Shown here: piece by piece, positions 23,800 to 38,900 of the stretch
Numbering within the stretch: position 1 is the first letter of the stretch
Layout: every line of letters begins with the position of its first letter
Assembly: GCA_009760855.2 (NCBI GenBank)
Contig: WPIO01000063.1
Location: forward strand, 679,501 to 743,500
Origin: Cristatella mucedo
Lineage: Eukaryota > Bryozoa > Phylactolaemata > Cristatellidae
Length of the DNA: 64,000 bases
Reading direction: 5' to 3'
Notes under the pieces: generated by a model
The model's input: only the letters and a program-made list of their open reading frames with translations
Databases searched by the model: none
What the model was told of the DNA's origin: nothing
Made by a program: the position numbers and the translations under genes

Positions 23800-25230
23800 T
23801 TACTTTTTTTTTACTTGAATCAGTTACTCGTAATGTTTTTTACTTTAGTGTCCACCGTATAGTCAAACTGGATACCCGTATCTTCCGATCCATGCTGAAT
23901 GATATGTAGCTAACCGGAATACGTGTGACACCAACCCAGCAGTGCTAGGCCGAGGCATCTTTGGCACCTGACCAAACAGCCACAACCGGCTCAGCTAGTA
24001 TACTATATGCTGTTCCTACCAGACTGCCCCCCAAGCAGCTTCAGCATGTCTAAACTGCATTTGTGCCTTGAATACCTGCTCTAGTGGAGGTGTCAGCATA
24101 TGCAGCTAGTCACCAAAGGCTACGGTTGGCGAAGAATCAGTTTAGACGTTAGGAAAGTATTACGAGTAGCGATTACTGCTGACCAAGATTGGGATGGCTG
24201 GAACTCTCGGCAAGACGGAACGCTGCAAAAAAGTGCAATCTGCACAAAAATGCCAAAAACTGCAAATAAGGTCAATTCTGTGCAATGACGTATTCAAACA
24301 AAATTTGTTTTTCTGTTCTGTTTTTCAATTACTTGTCTCAAAGTAACACAAGACAGCTATTACTCCCCACAATTATCCTTTTGAAAGCACGACCTTGATA
24401 ATCCGAAATCTACAAATTTTTCAAAACCGTTGATATTAGCAATGGTGCGTCTGGTGTTAACAGTTTGCATAATACGTTTTCATTGTCATCGCTGATCACC
24501 GACCATTTGGCTAGTGGCTATTGTGGTAGTTGCTAAAAAAAGTGATGGGTTTAATTTTGTTTCTTAAAATGAATGGTTTTATGGTTGCTCTTAAAACATT
24601 TCAAAATCATTTTATTGTAGGCTTTCACTTTCTTTTAGCAAGCGCTACTCGCTACCTAAACTTGTCTGCTGACTCTTGCTATGCTTTCCTCTCTTCGACG
24701 AGAGGTAAAGTTAGTTAGCTACCGAAAGCAGCTGTGAGTGCAATGCAAAATATCGTCCTGTGAGTGGGCTATACAACTACCTAGGTTATAAGCACACATG
24801 ATAACATCCCTTACTAAAATGATTTATTTACCTCTTAGATCTTAGCCATAAGCGCTCTTGGCAACTTAAATGCATATCCAGGCTTTGAAGATACCAAGGA
24901 CCAGGACATCGGTCATTAAATACAGCACATTAGCCAGTGGGCAGAACCAGAAATGCTCTGCAGCCACGTAGCAAGTTTCCAATGCAGCTTACTACTCGAA
25001 TATTGACTAAGACTGCTATTATTCGTTGATGGTTCTAAATTCATGTATTTATTCTTTGTGAATCTTGATCGAAATGCTGCATGGCCACCAGCACTACCAA
25101 AAATTACAGCCATCGAATACCCAAGGGCTCACACCAACAATTAATTCGCAATACCGAGAAGCAATTGTACTATATAGGTACATGCTACAGCAAAGCTTTG
25201 CATAAGAAAACACCCTTTTCAGTATTCTGG
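23800..25230 (+). other. Intergenic, nothing recognised
   Basis: AT-rich spacer between the convergent genes ACAD9 and RPL18A. The short open frames present show no known similarity and no repeat family of the window is evident. Confidence 0.5.
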
Positions 25231-25236
25231 TTTATT
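25231..25236 (-). promoter_or_regulatory. RPL18A polyadenylation signal
   Basis: AATAAA on the minus strand starts only 8 bases after the stop codon at 25244-25246. This would give a very short 3' UTR, as is common for ribosomal protein mRNAs. Confidence 0.75.
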
Positions 25237-25243
25237 ATCAGGC

Positions 25244-27470
<2,227 letters not shown>

Positions 27471-27478
27471 CTTCCCAC

Positions 27479-27488
27479 GAGAAAGAGG
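27479..27488 (-). promoter_or_regulatory. 5'-TOP / TCT-initiator-like pyrimidine tract of RPL18A
   Basis: CCTCTTTCTC on the minus strand, followed by GTGGGAAG and then the ATG. If transcription starts in this tract, the 5' UTR is under 20 bases, typical of growth-controlled ribosomal protein genes. Confidence 0.6.
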
Positions 27489-27499
27489 CCAATCCTTCC

Positions 27500-28430
27500 C
27501 ATGTTACCTCCAACATCCGGACGTAAATGGTTAGGGATTTACCTTCAATTTCAGTTTTGATCTTATTAATATTACTTAAAAATTAAAAGTATATTTTGAT
27601 TGAAGACACGCCAAAATCTCCGAAACTCATTTATCCGATTATTAGGGTCAAGGACCAATCGCCCCGAGCCCGCCCTAGTTTGTACAGCCCTGTCTATGTA
27701 TGCACTGGTTGCGGCAGGAAGAACCCGCGGTGCGGGGAAATAAGCCAGAGGCTCGACGCCTTGTGAACTTGAGAGGAGAGAACCACGGGGATCCGTTGGG
27801 TGGATCGTATACCTGAGGGGGCCAGGCGGATCTCATATTGTGTGGACTTCTTCTCGGGCTTTCCGGCCCTCAGGTCCGCTTGGCCGCCGAACGTTGTTAT
27901 TCCGCATTCCTAGGCTGATAATAATGCACAGGTGCGCTTCCAAATGAAGGGTGAGATTTTTAATCCCCCACCACTACGACGTTAAATTTTGGGTCAATCT
28001 TTTAAGCAGGAACCAGGGAAGCTAGCTTGGGTACAAGTGCATTATTATAGGTCGGCTGAGTCGGGCCAGATTAACGGCACCCCCACTAAAGAAATGCCAA
28101 CCCTGTTTCAACGGGAAATGCAGTATATAGGTCAGTCATATCCTAGGATAATTGGGAACATGAGCAGGTGAATAACTGGGAGCATGAACACATCCGGAAC
28201 AAAGTAGTTGCGTTTTAAGCGCTGACCCATGCCGTACGATGGAAGGCATAGTACGTTGTTTTCTGGGCTTACTTGTGCACCTACTACGGGCTTTTGTGAC
28301 AGGATTTTGCTGGCACAGCGACCCCTCTTCACTAACTTACCGGAGCTGGTGTAAATTTTGAATGGTCGTCTGAGCTTCGTTCAAACTCTTAAAGCAAACG
28401 TTAGCTAGTGTGTCTGCTCATAAGTTTCTG
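27500..28430 (+). other. RPL18A upstream intergenic region
   Basis: No recognisable gene. A GC-richer block at about 27660-27920 and an open stretch at 27989-28171 have no family I can name. Confidence 0.45.
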
Positions 28431-28619
28431 GACCTTATATTCTGTTTCGGTTCCTTATATTCTGGACTATGACGCTGGCAAGCATGGGATTGGTGGTGTG
28501 CTATCGCAGATAAACGATTGACGTTAGCAAGCAGTGGCCTATTTCGGTAACGTACTAAGTGGTCCAGAGAGTGGAATTACTGTGCGACTAGAAGGAATTG
28601 TTGGCCATAATAAAAACAT

Positions 28620-28705
28620 TCGATCGTTTTGCAGTAAATGTAAAGTGCCTAGGAAGAGATTGGGTTCTCTGAGGGCGCTATATCAAATGTATTATTCTTA
28701 TTAAA
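28620..28705 (+). repeat. LINE-B 3' end
   Basis: Sense copy: AAATGTAAAGTGCCTAGGAA, the AGAGATTGGGTTCTCT core, then a short ATT-rich tail. It lies within the old LTR-element remnants. Confidence 0.75.
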
Positions 28706-28869
28706 AGTCAATGTAATTTCCACCGTCACCTATATGGGGCTCCCTTCACGATCCGTACTGACCTTGTGGCCCCCAAGTAGTTTTGTACACTCAAAGTCCC
28801 TGGGGGATAACTCGCTGGGTGATTGGTATACTAAATCAGTACAGTTAGGATATAACTCACTATTCAATC

Positions 28870-28965
28870 GCGTTTCCCTTTGCAGCAAATGTAAAGCGCC
28901 TAGAAAGAGATTGAGTTCTCTGAAGGAGCTTTGTCAAGTGTATTATTATTATTATTGTAACACAT
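28870..28965 (+). repeat. LINE-B 3' end with (ATT)n tail
   Basis: A well-kept sense copy that starts at CCCTTTGCAGCAAATGTAA and ends in (ATT)5. Confidence 0.8.
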
Positions 28966-29539
28966 AGAGCCTGAGTGGTCCATGGAAATGCCCACCGACT
29001 GAGTCAGTGACCGCGTGAGCCCGAGAATTGTGGCAATAAAGAAAAAAGATCAAGGTATCGCTGTGTTTTATGAAGTAGGGTTAAAGACGAAGCAGAGGCT
29101 TTGACGGATGTTGGGCATACAGACAGGGCCACTGACCCAGTGGGTACGTTCGAGCAGTATTTGTCAGAAAGATACGTTCTTTGACTTCATCAGGGACTGT
29201 TACAGTTACAGCGGGTATACAAATGGTTTCATTGCAAATTGGTTAACGGCAATGCCTCTGAAAGTTAGGCCCGTAGTAATGGCAGAAGCACGAAAGAAGC
29301 CCACAGGAGGACATCCGGGGACATCTAACGATGCTCAGACATCTGAGGCAGCGGCTTTATTGAGTTTCCATGCCTAGGTTATAGAAGAGCAGTGCAAATC
29401 CTGCCGACCATTTGTACTAAGAAGAGCTCAGGGTGACATGAATCAATGGCACCGCTACAGCTTTAATGGGTCGACATTCTGATTGAGAGCCGCTGTTGAT
29501 ATGGCTAGTCTACTGAGTAATCATATACAGTATAATATA

Positions 29540-29680
29540 GTACCATTCATTTATATGACACCCTAAGTGAACTTCATCTATATCAAGGTGCTTTACATGT
29601 GACGCCGGGCTCTCGTGCCAACGACCCGGGTCGTAAAAGGCTAGCACTTTACCGCACGGGCCGAACCTGCGAGGCAGTAC
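29540..29680 (-). repeat. SINE family S2
   Basis: Minus strand: tRNA-like head (about 29680-29610, AAGTGCTAGCCTTTTACGAC) followed by a LINE-B-like tail (AAGCACCTTGATATAGATGA). It ends in an AT-rich stretch near 29545. Confidence 0.65.
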
Positions 29681-30134
29681 GAGCAAGTACGTCGGTGTTT
29701 TGATGGATTACTTTATTAAGTGGCCTGAAGCAAAAGCGACTCTAGACCAGGAGAACACTGCCGTTGCCTGTAAGGCCAGCGATTTTTTTAATCGCTTTGG
29801 CATATTTGATGCAATACATTACGAAATTATGATCGAGACAGTGTGGGACATGTATTGCTCAGTCTTTGCCGATCCCGTAGCGTTCAGTGGAGCACGAGTC
29901 CATCAGGTATACTCCTGCCACATTGATTCTCTGAGTAGGAAGCTGAGCTTACCGGTAGACCTGGGAACGAGAATTCGGCCCTTTGAGCAGCCTGCCTTTG
30001 GTGTACCGGATAATAAAAAGACGTATGCAAAAACTGCTGATCTTTACGATCACATTAAAAAAATGTAGCTGTCTCTGCTCATGACGTGAAGTTGGGAGCT
30101 GATTTGAAACTGCACGAGGCTTCCCCTTGATCTT

Positions 30135-30285
30135 AAGCCTACGGGTAAGTTGCTCGCTCTTCACAACCCAGGTCGTGTTTTCGAGTCTGCAACAGGCGAT
30201 CCTTTATTTCCGATGCAAGGAGGAGCGATAGACACTATAGTACTTCTAATGCTGTATAAATAGGCTGCTAAATCAGCCGTCATTT
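30135..30285 (+). repeat. tRNA-derived SINE, family S1
   Basis: AGCCTACGGGTAAGTTGCTC marks the A-box side and GTGTTTTCGAGTCTGCAAC the B-box side. GGCGATCCTTTATT and the ending ATAAATAGGCTGCTAAATCA follow. Confidence 0.78.
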
Positions 30286-30795
30286 GCTTTTTGATATTGC
30301 AACCAGGTGATTAGGTTTGACTTTTACACCCTCAGAGAAAGAAGGTACTGCTTTTGAGCCATTGGGAAGGTCAAAATGTTTTGAATGTCGACTTTCAGAC
30401 ACTGCAGGCTAAGCATAAAATTGTAAGTGCTAAACATCACATGAGACTGGTCGCTTCATGTAAATTAATATTCTGGAAGGCAGCGATTTAGACAGTTCAG
30501 ATGAAGTCCACGATATGAATCTTGCCAGTGAATACTGAGCTTGGTGCCGGTGCTCACAGCGCACTGGGACACCTGATATTCAGCTGACGTCGGACGCATA
30601 CGATGGTAAGCATATATAGAAATGAAAAAAGTATACACCTAGATTGTGGAACGGTTTCCTGATTTGATATGAGTCACAATGAGTGGGAATTGTGCCCATT
30701 GGTGTAAGCATCGTGCATCGATGGCAGCAATGCTGTCTACGGTCGTATGTCTGATATTCTTTAGCACTTGCTCTTAAGGTGTCGATATTTTTTAA

Positions 30796-31195
30796 TAATA
30801 ATAAAACACTTGATAAAGCGTCCTCAGAGAACTCAATCTCTCTCTAGGCGCTTTAAATTTGCTGCAAAGGAAACACGAGCGAGTGGTGAGTGGTATCATG
30901 CTTGATAAACAACAAGAATAACATGGTTAGGAGTGACGTGCACAGGGTTAGCATGCAAGCGTGGTTAGTGGCAGCATGCAACAGTGTCAGCACGCATAAG
31001 CACACAAAGAACGAATGACTGGGACCCACTGAATGTTGTCATAAATAGGTGAATTTTTAATTTCTTTTTAAATGTAGTCAAGTCAAGGAATGTCGTAACA
31101 AAAGTCGGGAGTGAGTTCCAGGCTCTGGGAGGTTACGAACTAAGCGCACGGTCTCCAAAGGATTTGAGGTTTGTACCAGGAAAGTAAGCAGTTCT
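30796..31195 (-). repeat. LINE-B 3' region with UTR and C-terminal coding end
   Basis: Starts (plus view) with AATAATAAAACACTTGATAA and the hairpin core. It continues about 250 bases into a spacer also seen at 63345-63550, then into the C-terminal coding block (GGGAGTGAGTTCCAGGCTCT on the plus strand). It abuts the 3' end of LINE-A at about 31207. Confidence 0.78.
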
Positions 31196-31206
31196 TATTG
31201 TTGTTG

Positions 31207-33235
31207 TTGAATCTCCGTCTGTAACCCTACAAAGTCATAAAGACCATGTGGGTGTTACGCAGGAGAGTTTTGTATAGCGCACTCACAGCCTAAGCGGCTT
31301 TCGGTACGCATTCGGTAGCCAACAGACTTCGTCTCACGAAACAAAGAGAAAGTGGGAAGCATAGCAGAGTCAGGAGAGCAGTTGAGGTAGTGAGCAGCAT
31401 AGAAGTAGCAGTTCAGGACCGCTGAAAAAGATGTGCCATAGTCTGCAGTTGGAGAGTAGTTGTCGTTGCGTAAGAATTGTGGAAGCGAGTTCCACAGTCT
31501 AGGACCTGCAGAGCTAAAGCTTCTGTCGCCAACTGTCTTTAAGCGGAGGAATGGGACAGCTAATTTATTGTCCACACAGGACCTCAGGGCACGAACAGGC
31601 TGAAACTGATGCAGCCGTTCAGCTAGGTACGAAGGAGCCAAGCCGTGGCGGGCCTTGTGGGTCAGCATAAGAACTTTGCTCTGTATCTTTCGCTCAACCG
31701 GCAACCATCCTAGCTTTTTCAGCAAAGGAGACACGTGCTCAAACCGCTGGGACTTGAAGACCAGCCTTGCAGCCATATTCACAGTCCGCTGTGTGGCATA
31801 ATAGCCTTCTTTGGCAGCCCAGCCAAAAGGGAATTACAATAATCAAGCCGAGACAGAACTAAAGAGCTAGTTAAATTTTTTTACAAGCCACTGTGGGAGA
31901 CAGCTCCTAATCTTGGATAGGGATCGGATGTGATGGCTAGCTGTAGAGGCCGTTTTCTGAATGAAGCTTTTGAAATTGAGGCAGCTGTCGAACAGGACAC
32001 CTAAATTACGAGCACGTGGTGAAGGTCGCACAATAGCATCACCTATTAGAAAAGCAAAGCCTTTTAATCCAGCCACACGCTTAAGGTGTCCTACGAGCAG
32101 CAGTTCGGTTTTATCGTCATTTAATTTCAGGAAGTTTTCCGACATCCAGGATCGAATATCGGCAAGGCAAGCATTCAGTTTTCCGTTGCTGCAGCAGATT
32201 CCGACGGTTTAAATGACAAATACAACTGAGCATCGTCAGCATAGAAGTGATATCCTATTCCATGGGCCTTAATCACTTTTCCCAGAGGTTGTGTATAAAT
32301 GGAGAACAGCAAAGGACCGAGTACAGACCCTTGAGGGACTCCACAGGTGACCCTTCTCGTGTCTGAGACCTGACCCCCACACGACACGGATTGAACACGA
32401 TCAGACAAGTATGATTTAAACCACGCCAGTGCTTCGTCTGCCAGACCGATCGTTGTTCTCAATCGTTCAAGCAGAACTTCGTGATCAATGGTGTCGAAGG
32501 CAGCTGACAGATCCAGCAGAGCTAGGGCAGTGACATTCCCGTCGTCGTTGCCACGTAGAATGTCATTGTTAACACGGAGGAGAGCAGTTTCAGTAGAGTG
32601 CTGCCTCTTGAACCCTGATTGAAATGTTTCTGACATTCCATTATTTTCAATATGTTCAACTAGCTGCTTAGCAACAATTTTTTCAAGAATCTTTGATAAG
32701 AACGGAAGAAGGGAAACTGGACGATAGTTTGCTAGGACCTCTGTGACTAATCCAGGCTTTTTAAGAATAGGTCTAACGATTGCCGATTTGAAGGACTTGG
32801 GGACGACCCCTTTTCTCAAAGAAGCATTAAAAATCTTGGTTATGGTAGGGCTAAGTTGGTCTGTTAGTGAAGACTACAGTGATGAAGGTATAGGGTCTTC
32901 AGGAGATGAGCTCTTTTTGCTAGACTTTATTAAGGCAGCCACATCACAAGCAGAAACATCGGAGAACCTTTTAAGGAAGGTCACAGGTTGAGGAACGGCG
33001 ATTGCTTTGGTCGGAGGGGGCTTAATGGAGGCACGAATGTGCACTATTTTTTCAGTAAAGAAGGCTGAAAACTTTTCGGCTGAGCCCTTAATATCTGGGG
33101 AGTCAGACCTGACAGCATTGGCCAGTAAATGGTCTACTGTCTTATAAATCTCTTTAGTGTCCGACTGGCAGGAATTCAGCTTCTCTTTCATATTTTCATT
33201 TGGGTGCGAATTCACTCATGAATATGGTTAGTATG
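31207..33235 (-). mobile_element. LINE-A (CR1/L2-like) retrotransposon, longest copy in window
   Basis: Lies on the minus strand between RPL18A and LSM3. Open blocks cover much of ORF2: 32874-33215 (pre-RT, PQPVTFLKRFSDVSACDVAA), 32175-32819 (reverse transcriptase), 31867-32145 and 31255-31782 (C-terminal region ending RLGCECAIQNSPA). RT motifs are complete: [28 protein letters not shown] and [12 protein letters not shown]. The frame is broken by a stop near 32871 and by shifts near 32160 and 31800-31860. No endonuclease domain is present, so it is 5'-truncated. The 3' end is close to 31207-31215. I place it in the CR1/L2 clade by its RT motifs. Confidence 0.92.
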
Positions 33236-33289
33236 TAGTGTGTTTCATGAACTATTTCCATAATCTGTGAAGTAAAGTAAGGTAGCATA

Positions 33290-33475
33290 CTGGGCCGTGA
33301 TAGCCCTGGAGGTAAGGTGCTCGCTCTTCATGATCGAGGTCGTGGGTTCGAATCCTGCATTGGGCGATCCTTTGTTGCTAACTGCAAGCGGTGGTGAAAA
33401 CTATTCAAATAATATACAAATAATATACTTGTATACTCTATACAAATGAGGCTGCAAAATCGGCTAATATTTTTA
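33290..33475 (+). repeat. tRNA-derived SINE, family S1 (best-preserved copy)
   Basis: A-box region TAGCCCTGGAGGTAAGGTGC at 33301 and B-box GGTTCGAATCC at 33345-33355. GGGCGATCCTTTGTTGC and CTGCAAGCGGTGGTGA follow, ending in CTATACAAATGAGGCTGC. The A and B boxes are intact. Confidence 0.88.
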
Positions 33476-33489
33476 ATAAATAGGGTAGT

Positions 33490-33720
33490 TATAATAATCG
33501 TAATAACAGGTCACTTGTATAGCACCGTAAGAGAACTCGATCTCTATACAGGTGCTTCACAACTCGTTAAAAAGAACAACAATCAAGGGTTAGTGACGTG
33601 CACTGTATCAAGTATGCAAAAGCAAATAACTATCACGCTTAAGCCAGCATGCTAACACATAGATGCAGTCACTCATGGCCACCAGTTTGCATGACCTCTG
33701 GCTAGTAGCATTAACAAAAA
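33490..33720 (-). repeat. LINE-B-like 3' end, second subfamily
   Basis: The tail hairpin reads CTTGTATAGCACCGTAAGAG and TCTATACAGGTGCTTCACAA (plus view). The following about 150 bases match a copy at 62385-62590. It is a different subfamily from the (AAT)n-tailed majority. Confidence 0.65.
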
Positions 33721-33789
33721 TCCTTGCACATTTCACAAGGGCGAAGGGAAATTACCAAATCAGATGCGTCTTTAGCTAGGATTTATATT

Positions 33790-34330
33790 GTGCAAGGTGA
33801 TTGTACGTGCCACACCACAACACTTCTAGCTGACCTTTACTGGCTCTCAGTCAAGCAACGCATCGGCTTCAAGGTTCTGTTACTCATCTTTAGGTATCTT
33901 CATTCTTTGGCTCCAGCCTACCTATCAGATCTACTACCTCAATAGGCTAAGAATCGTACCACTCGCTTTCGGAATCTAGTCGTTTACTTATACCTCGTGT
34001 GAACCTCAAATCCTTTTGAGATCGTGCCTTCAGTTCGAACGCTCCCAAAGCCCGGAACTTACTTCCGACTGGCGTCACAACATCCCCCGACTGTACCACA
34101 TTTAAAAAGGAGCTAAAGACGCATCTAGTTATCACAGAATTTATTGGGTTCATTTGATACGTTCTTTGTGTACTTATGGGTGCTAACACTGTTGCATGCC
34201 GACACTATTCATATTTTCGTGCTGACCCTGTTCATATCATCTCTAACCACGCTATGTTTCTTGTCATTTAGCATGCTGCCACTAACCACTCGCTCGTGCT
34301 TCCTTTGCAGCCAATGTGGACTGCTGGTGG
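33790..34330 (+). mobile_element. LINE-B C-terminal fragment
   Basis: Encodes [18 protein letters not shown] near 33890-33945, then a shifted block corresponding to the [11 protein letters not shown] region near 34060-34120. The end of the element (CTTCCTTTGCAGCCAATGTG, 34300-34317) marks the start of the tail, which is cut off. Confidence 0.78.
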
Positions 34331-35962
34331 CGGTAGCGCTGGCAGAAGCCAAGTCAGTTCGGGTCTCTATGCTCCTTTAACTATCTAACCTGGTTCTGGC
34401 TTAGTGCTAAGGTCGCATACAGTTTGTTTCAGGTCAATGCTTCTTCCTACAAGACCGCTCGTCCCAGTCATGCAGGCCCGTGGACTTGTGGCTGCCTTTG
34501 GGGTAATGCTGCAATGATTGCTGGATATTTCACGATGGCCAACGTTAAGTAAACGCTAGCTCCAGCATTTAAGTAGCATATGCAATAATGGCATGCAATG
34601 GCTTTACTATTTCTGGTGCTAATTCCCAGAGAGCTTCCGAGGCGCTGTAAAGCCCGAGTGCATTCGGCAGGCATACGTTACAACCTCTCGTGAGCCCAGT
34701 GGCAGTAGTGGGAGAATTTTTTGAGTTGCAGGGAAGGGCCATTTGGTCGTCGATAAAGCCGAGTTGCTAATATCAGCACTTTTGAGGTAAATGCATTTTC
34801 TTAGTTTGGAGTCCTCACGAGTCCATTTTAAATTGTATTTTTTCATAATTTTGAACTATGACACGATAAATTTTGAGTACGACCCGAAGGTAACCTGGGG
34901 GGGGGGGGATCAAACAAGTTTTCCCTTAAGTCAAGGCCGAATCTCTACGTCAGGCTGGTTTTAGCACTTCTCGCCCACAATGGGCATACAAATGGAGCAA
35001 CTGTAACACAAAAGCAAGCTAGCGTCTAGTTGCTGTTTGAAGATAGCCTTTATCTAACGATGCTGCTCCTTCGGAGTTCTCGTCTTTTGAAATTCCACAG
35101 CACACTGGTGTGGCTTACAAATTTTTCTTGCCTGCCTTTTACAAATTTCGCGCAGGCACGGGGGGGGGGGGGATATATGCGATAGGCGGCTCGACCTAAG
35201 CCAATCTTTTCAGCCAGCAAACCTTTGACTGTAGCCATTATACTGCTGCTTTCAGGTTATCATCAGCATTGCTCTACTTATAATTGCCACCACAGAGCAG
35301 CTAGCTCAACCCTGCTTGCATCTTTGATCAAGGCTGAGTGATTGAGCATGATCTGCCCAGTTCAGTATCGTGACACGGGACCACACTACTTGGCCAAAAC
35401 CAGGGTGAAGTTTGAAGACGTGCTAGTAACCTAGAAATCACGGTTTGAATTAGGTACTTCAGGGTCTGAACTGGCGACACGAGGTATAGGGTCCCAATCC
35501 CCTCGGTTTGCAGCTAATGACTGGACGACAATGAGTGTCACTGCATTCTGAAAGGTTACTTTTCTTTCCAGTTATTAGCATTGGAACCAAGCATCTCAGC
35601 ATCTCAACATTTTTGTTTAATCAGTGGTACATGTCGAAAATGCTTTACAAATACATATCAAAGTAATGAACCAGCAGGATCAAGAGTACACACGGGAACT
35701 TGTCAAGTAGGTGAAATCCCGCAAACAGGCTGGGCAGAGGTGCATAATACAAGCCCCAAAGCAATGCTGTATGCTTCTTTACACGTGGTGCAAGACAACT
35801 AGATATGCAAATGTATTGCAAGAAAAGATTGAAACCTAGATTATTTGCTGTACTCGGTCATACGACAAGTATCCAAAACACAAGTATACAATATAATACA
35901 ACCGAACAAGCTGCACTACAATCCACATGTCAACATATGATGTAGACTGATCACTGATCCGT
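34331..35962 (+). other. Intergenic, nothing recognised
   Basis: Downstream flank of LSM3. It contains two G runs (about 34900-34908 and 35160-35172). No gene or repeat family was identified. Confidence 0.5.
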
Positions 35963-38900
35963 TTATGCAGGGGCTCTCATGGGTGGAGATACAAGTATGA
36001 CGCCATCTCCTCTCACGAACAGCATCGGAATAGTTCTTTTCGTCGACTACAAAATGGCACCGTTTTGAAAACAATCCATGCACCATGCTTAAAAACACAC
36101 CATGCAAACAGAAGATTACAAGGTCGTACTTAAGTGATCAAATGGTACTGCTACACTCCAAAAAGAAAGCACGTTTAGCAGATGCTCTTCAGCCTACTGG
36201 ACTTGCAACAGCCCAAGCAAACTACTAAGGGGTACTAATGGAATAATGCCAAACTCACTGGCTTCCTGGCTTCGAATTAACATTTTATATCCAATCATGG
36301 GCTAACAAAATCAGGGGCTGATATGATACTGGTTTCCAGTGCATTGGTGGCTAATACATAGAGACAATGTAAGACAATGTCCTTATCAGCAAAATACAGA
36401 CATTCTGCCATTAAATGATTCCAGTTTGCTTTATGAAAACTAGTAAGATTGGGTCAATACTTCAAGGATTTGTTGACACTTCGTGGTTAAAGCTATGCAC
36501 AATCTTTATGCTGCCATTCCAAGTTTACTCCAGCAAAGTTTTGTACCCAAACTCAGCACTCCAACTTAGCAAACAGGGAGAAATGTCCCAGAGCCTTCAG
36601 TAAAACAAAGTTTTCCAAAATAGGCTGCTCCTGTAAAAAAGCTACAGTTAGAGCTACTTAGATTGCCGATGTAGTAAGTTAAATAAGCACAAGAACACAA
36701 ACTAAAGTAGATATTAGGCAAGACCACTTGCATCTGCCATAGCAATGGCATTGCTGCACGATTGAGGTACACTAAAATTAATGCATAAGCAGAGGAAGCA
36801 ATTCAACTGCTCAGCTAAGGCTCAGTTTCTAAATAACGAAACATGGTATGGTTGGTCAATCACCAGGGCTCGACCCAGTGCACTAGATTTTATCAAACAA
36901 TCTACGATCATCTACAGTGACTAAAGTCGCTAGTACATGTTAGCCATAACATGAGACAACACTTAAAATAAAAACCATACAAAGAACTAAAGAATTGAGG
37001 GAAACGCATGACGTAATAACAGGCTACTACAGTAGTGTACGAGTCAAGAGACCAGGCTAACATATGGGCAAAAAGTAGTGGTAAGATCCCCACGAGTAAC
37101 ACAAGAGCTATGCTAACAAGCTCAGCAAGTCTGATAGATGCAGGCGCGCAAGGTTCTGGCAACAGGGGCTGACAAATGGGCAGCCATCAGCCGGGGCCAC
37201 ATACATCCCATGCTTCACTACATGCCCGTGAAAAGTTAAATGAGCGAATGACGATTACTAGACATTAACCTTTCGGTGCTTTCTTTTCTCTTGAGCACAC
37301 ACAGCTGATTGCATACAAGCTACATGGATACGAAGTGGTGACTGCACTATGGTTACTTCCCTTGGGGCGTTATGCACATGCTTTATTATCTGATCTCAAG
37401 AGTGGACGTACTAACTTCAACACACCACCCTGATATCGGATCAGGTGTTCTGCCCCTGACCACCAAAAGACGTACTGCATGTAACAAAACCAGTGGACAG
37501 GTTGACACACCCCTAATTTCAAGTTGCTACTGCATCTACCAGAATAACGGCATTTGAAAGACACATGCATTCAACACAGTTACAACATTAATGAACCCGG
37601 TGGAGCAGAACCTTCCTACCAAGCTAACCGAAATGGTCACACGACTCATTCCACGCTGCCGTGGCTTGAGTGAAACCGCTGTATCACTTCCGAATGTCGA
37701 TAGCCTATAATACAACCCTGCAGCCCTGAGACGACCCTTTGATGAACGGCAGGATGTGCAAGTTATGGAATAAGTGCGACCTTGTCAATATAGTAGAACA
37801 CAAGTCATAGATTTACCATAACTAAGGACTCACCTTATATATCTCCTCATAAGTTTCCTCATCAATTTCAACAGTTGTTACAGTTTCTTCAACATCTCCC
37901 AAGATCATGTTAAGGTGTTGATCGTATGCCTATTAAACAAAATGCCAATCAAATCATTAGGCAATATAATAAGGGTTATGAAAAAACTTAAACAGGCAAA
38001 TGAACACTAACAACATAGCTGCACAATCTATAAGCACACTTGAGACAAATAAAAGCATAAAGCTAGATCCTAGAGGACAGAACATATCCAATATAGCAGT
38101 CACACAAAAGTCGTGGTGGATTCTGGCTTCGTGCATACAATGCAGGAGTGGTAAACTAAAGATCTGCATAATTCGATTCTTCACCAATTCCTCAGAAATA
38201 GCAGGTTACTTATTTGCCAGTAGGATTTTGCTCCTACACGAATACGGCATATAATACAACTGCACTTTTAAGGCCTTGGACGATCCCAAAAATGCGCTAA
38301 CGTGGCAAGAGAAAGCTGCAACTGTTGCTGGATGCCTAAGCATAGAGCTTTTTGTCGACAGAGATTTCCGAAGAAAGTTATTTAAACATTTTTTGTTAAG
38401 TACTCAATAGACAAACAATACGACCAACATGCATACTGTAAGCCACAGATAATCATGCTACAGATATTGTACTAACCCAGCTAATTTTTCAGGCCCGGAA
38501 TCCACAACAAAGATAGCTGACTCGCGGGAACCTGGCTTATTTGAGGAGCTTCGTGTACATTTATTATTACAATTGCCATTGCCAATGGAAATGAACATGG
38601 CAGAAGATAGCAAGCTTTTAATAATCACAACACATTAAGGAGCTAGAAAAAGCACCGGTCCTAGCTCGACATAACTACTTCAGCACAGTTTCCCTTTTTT
38701 GAGGCCATACCATTATCTCATAGCTATCACAGACTACAGTCACTCTAGAAATTTATCTGATCTGAGGTTCAATTGCACACACAACATACCGCCTGAATAC
38801 GATTTCACGACCTTGTTACGGCCCGAGTTCTGCACCAATCGATATGATTATAGACCGGCTCAAAATGAGTGTAGTAAAGACCAAACCTCTCCTAATAGGA

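Larger units (their letters stand above)
28430..30070 (+). mobile_element. Ty3/Gypsy-like LTR retrotransposon fossil
   Basis: Two pol remnants in the same orientation: an RNase H-like piece near 28440-28640 (KHGIGGVLSQ) and an integrase-like piece at 29690-30070 (YFIKWPEAKA, FFNRFGIF). No LTRs were recognised. Two LINE-B 3' ends (28620-28705 and 28870-28965) lie between the pieces. The element is broken in several places and looks old. Confidence 0.55.

Noticed and set aside
33301-33372. A tRNA gene suggested by good A- and B-box sequences
   Set aside because: No full cloverleaf can be drawn, and the same head plus a common body recurs many times on both strands, which defines a SINE.
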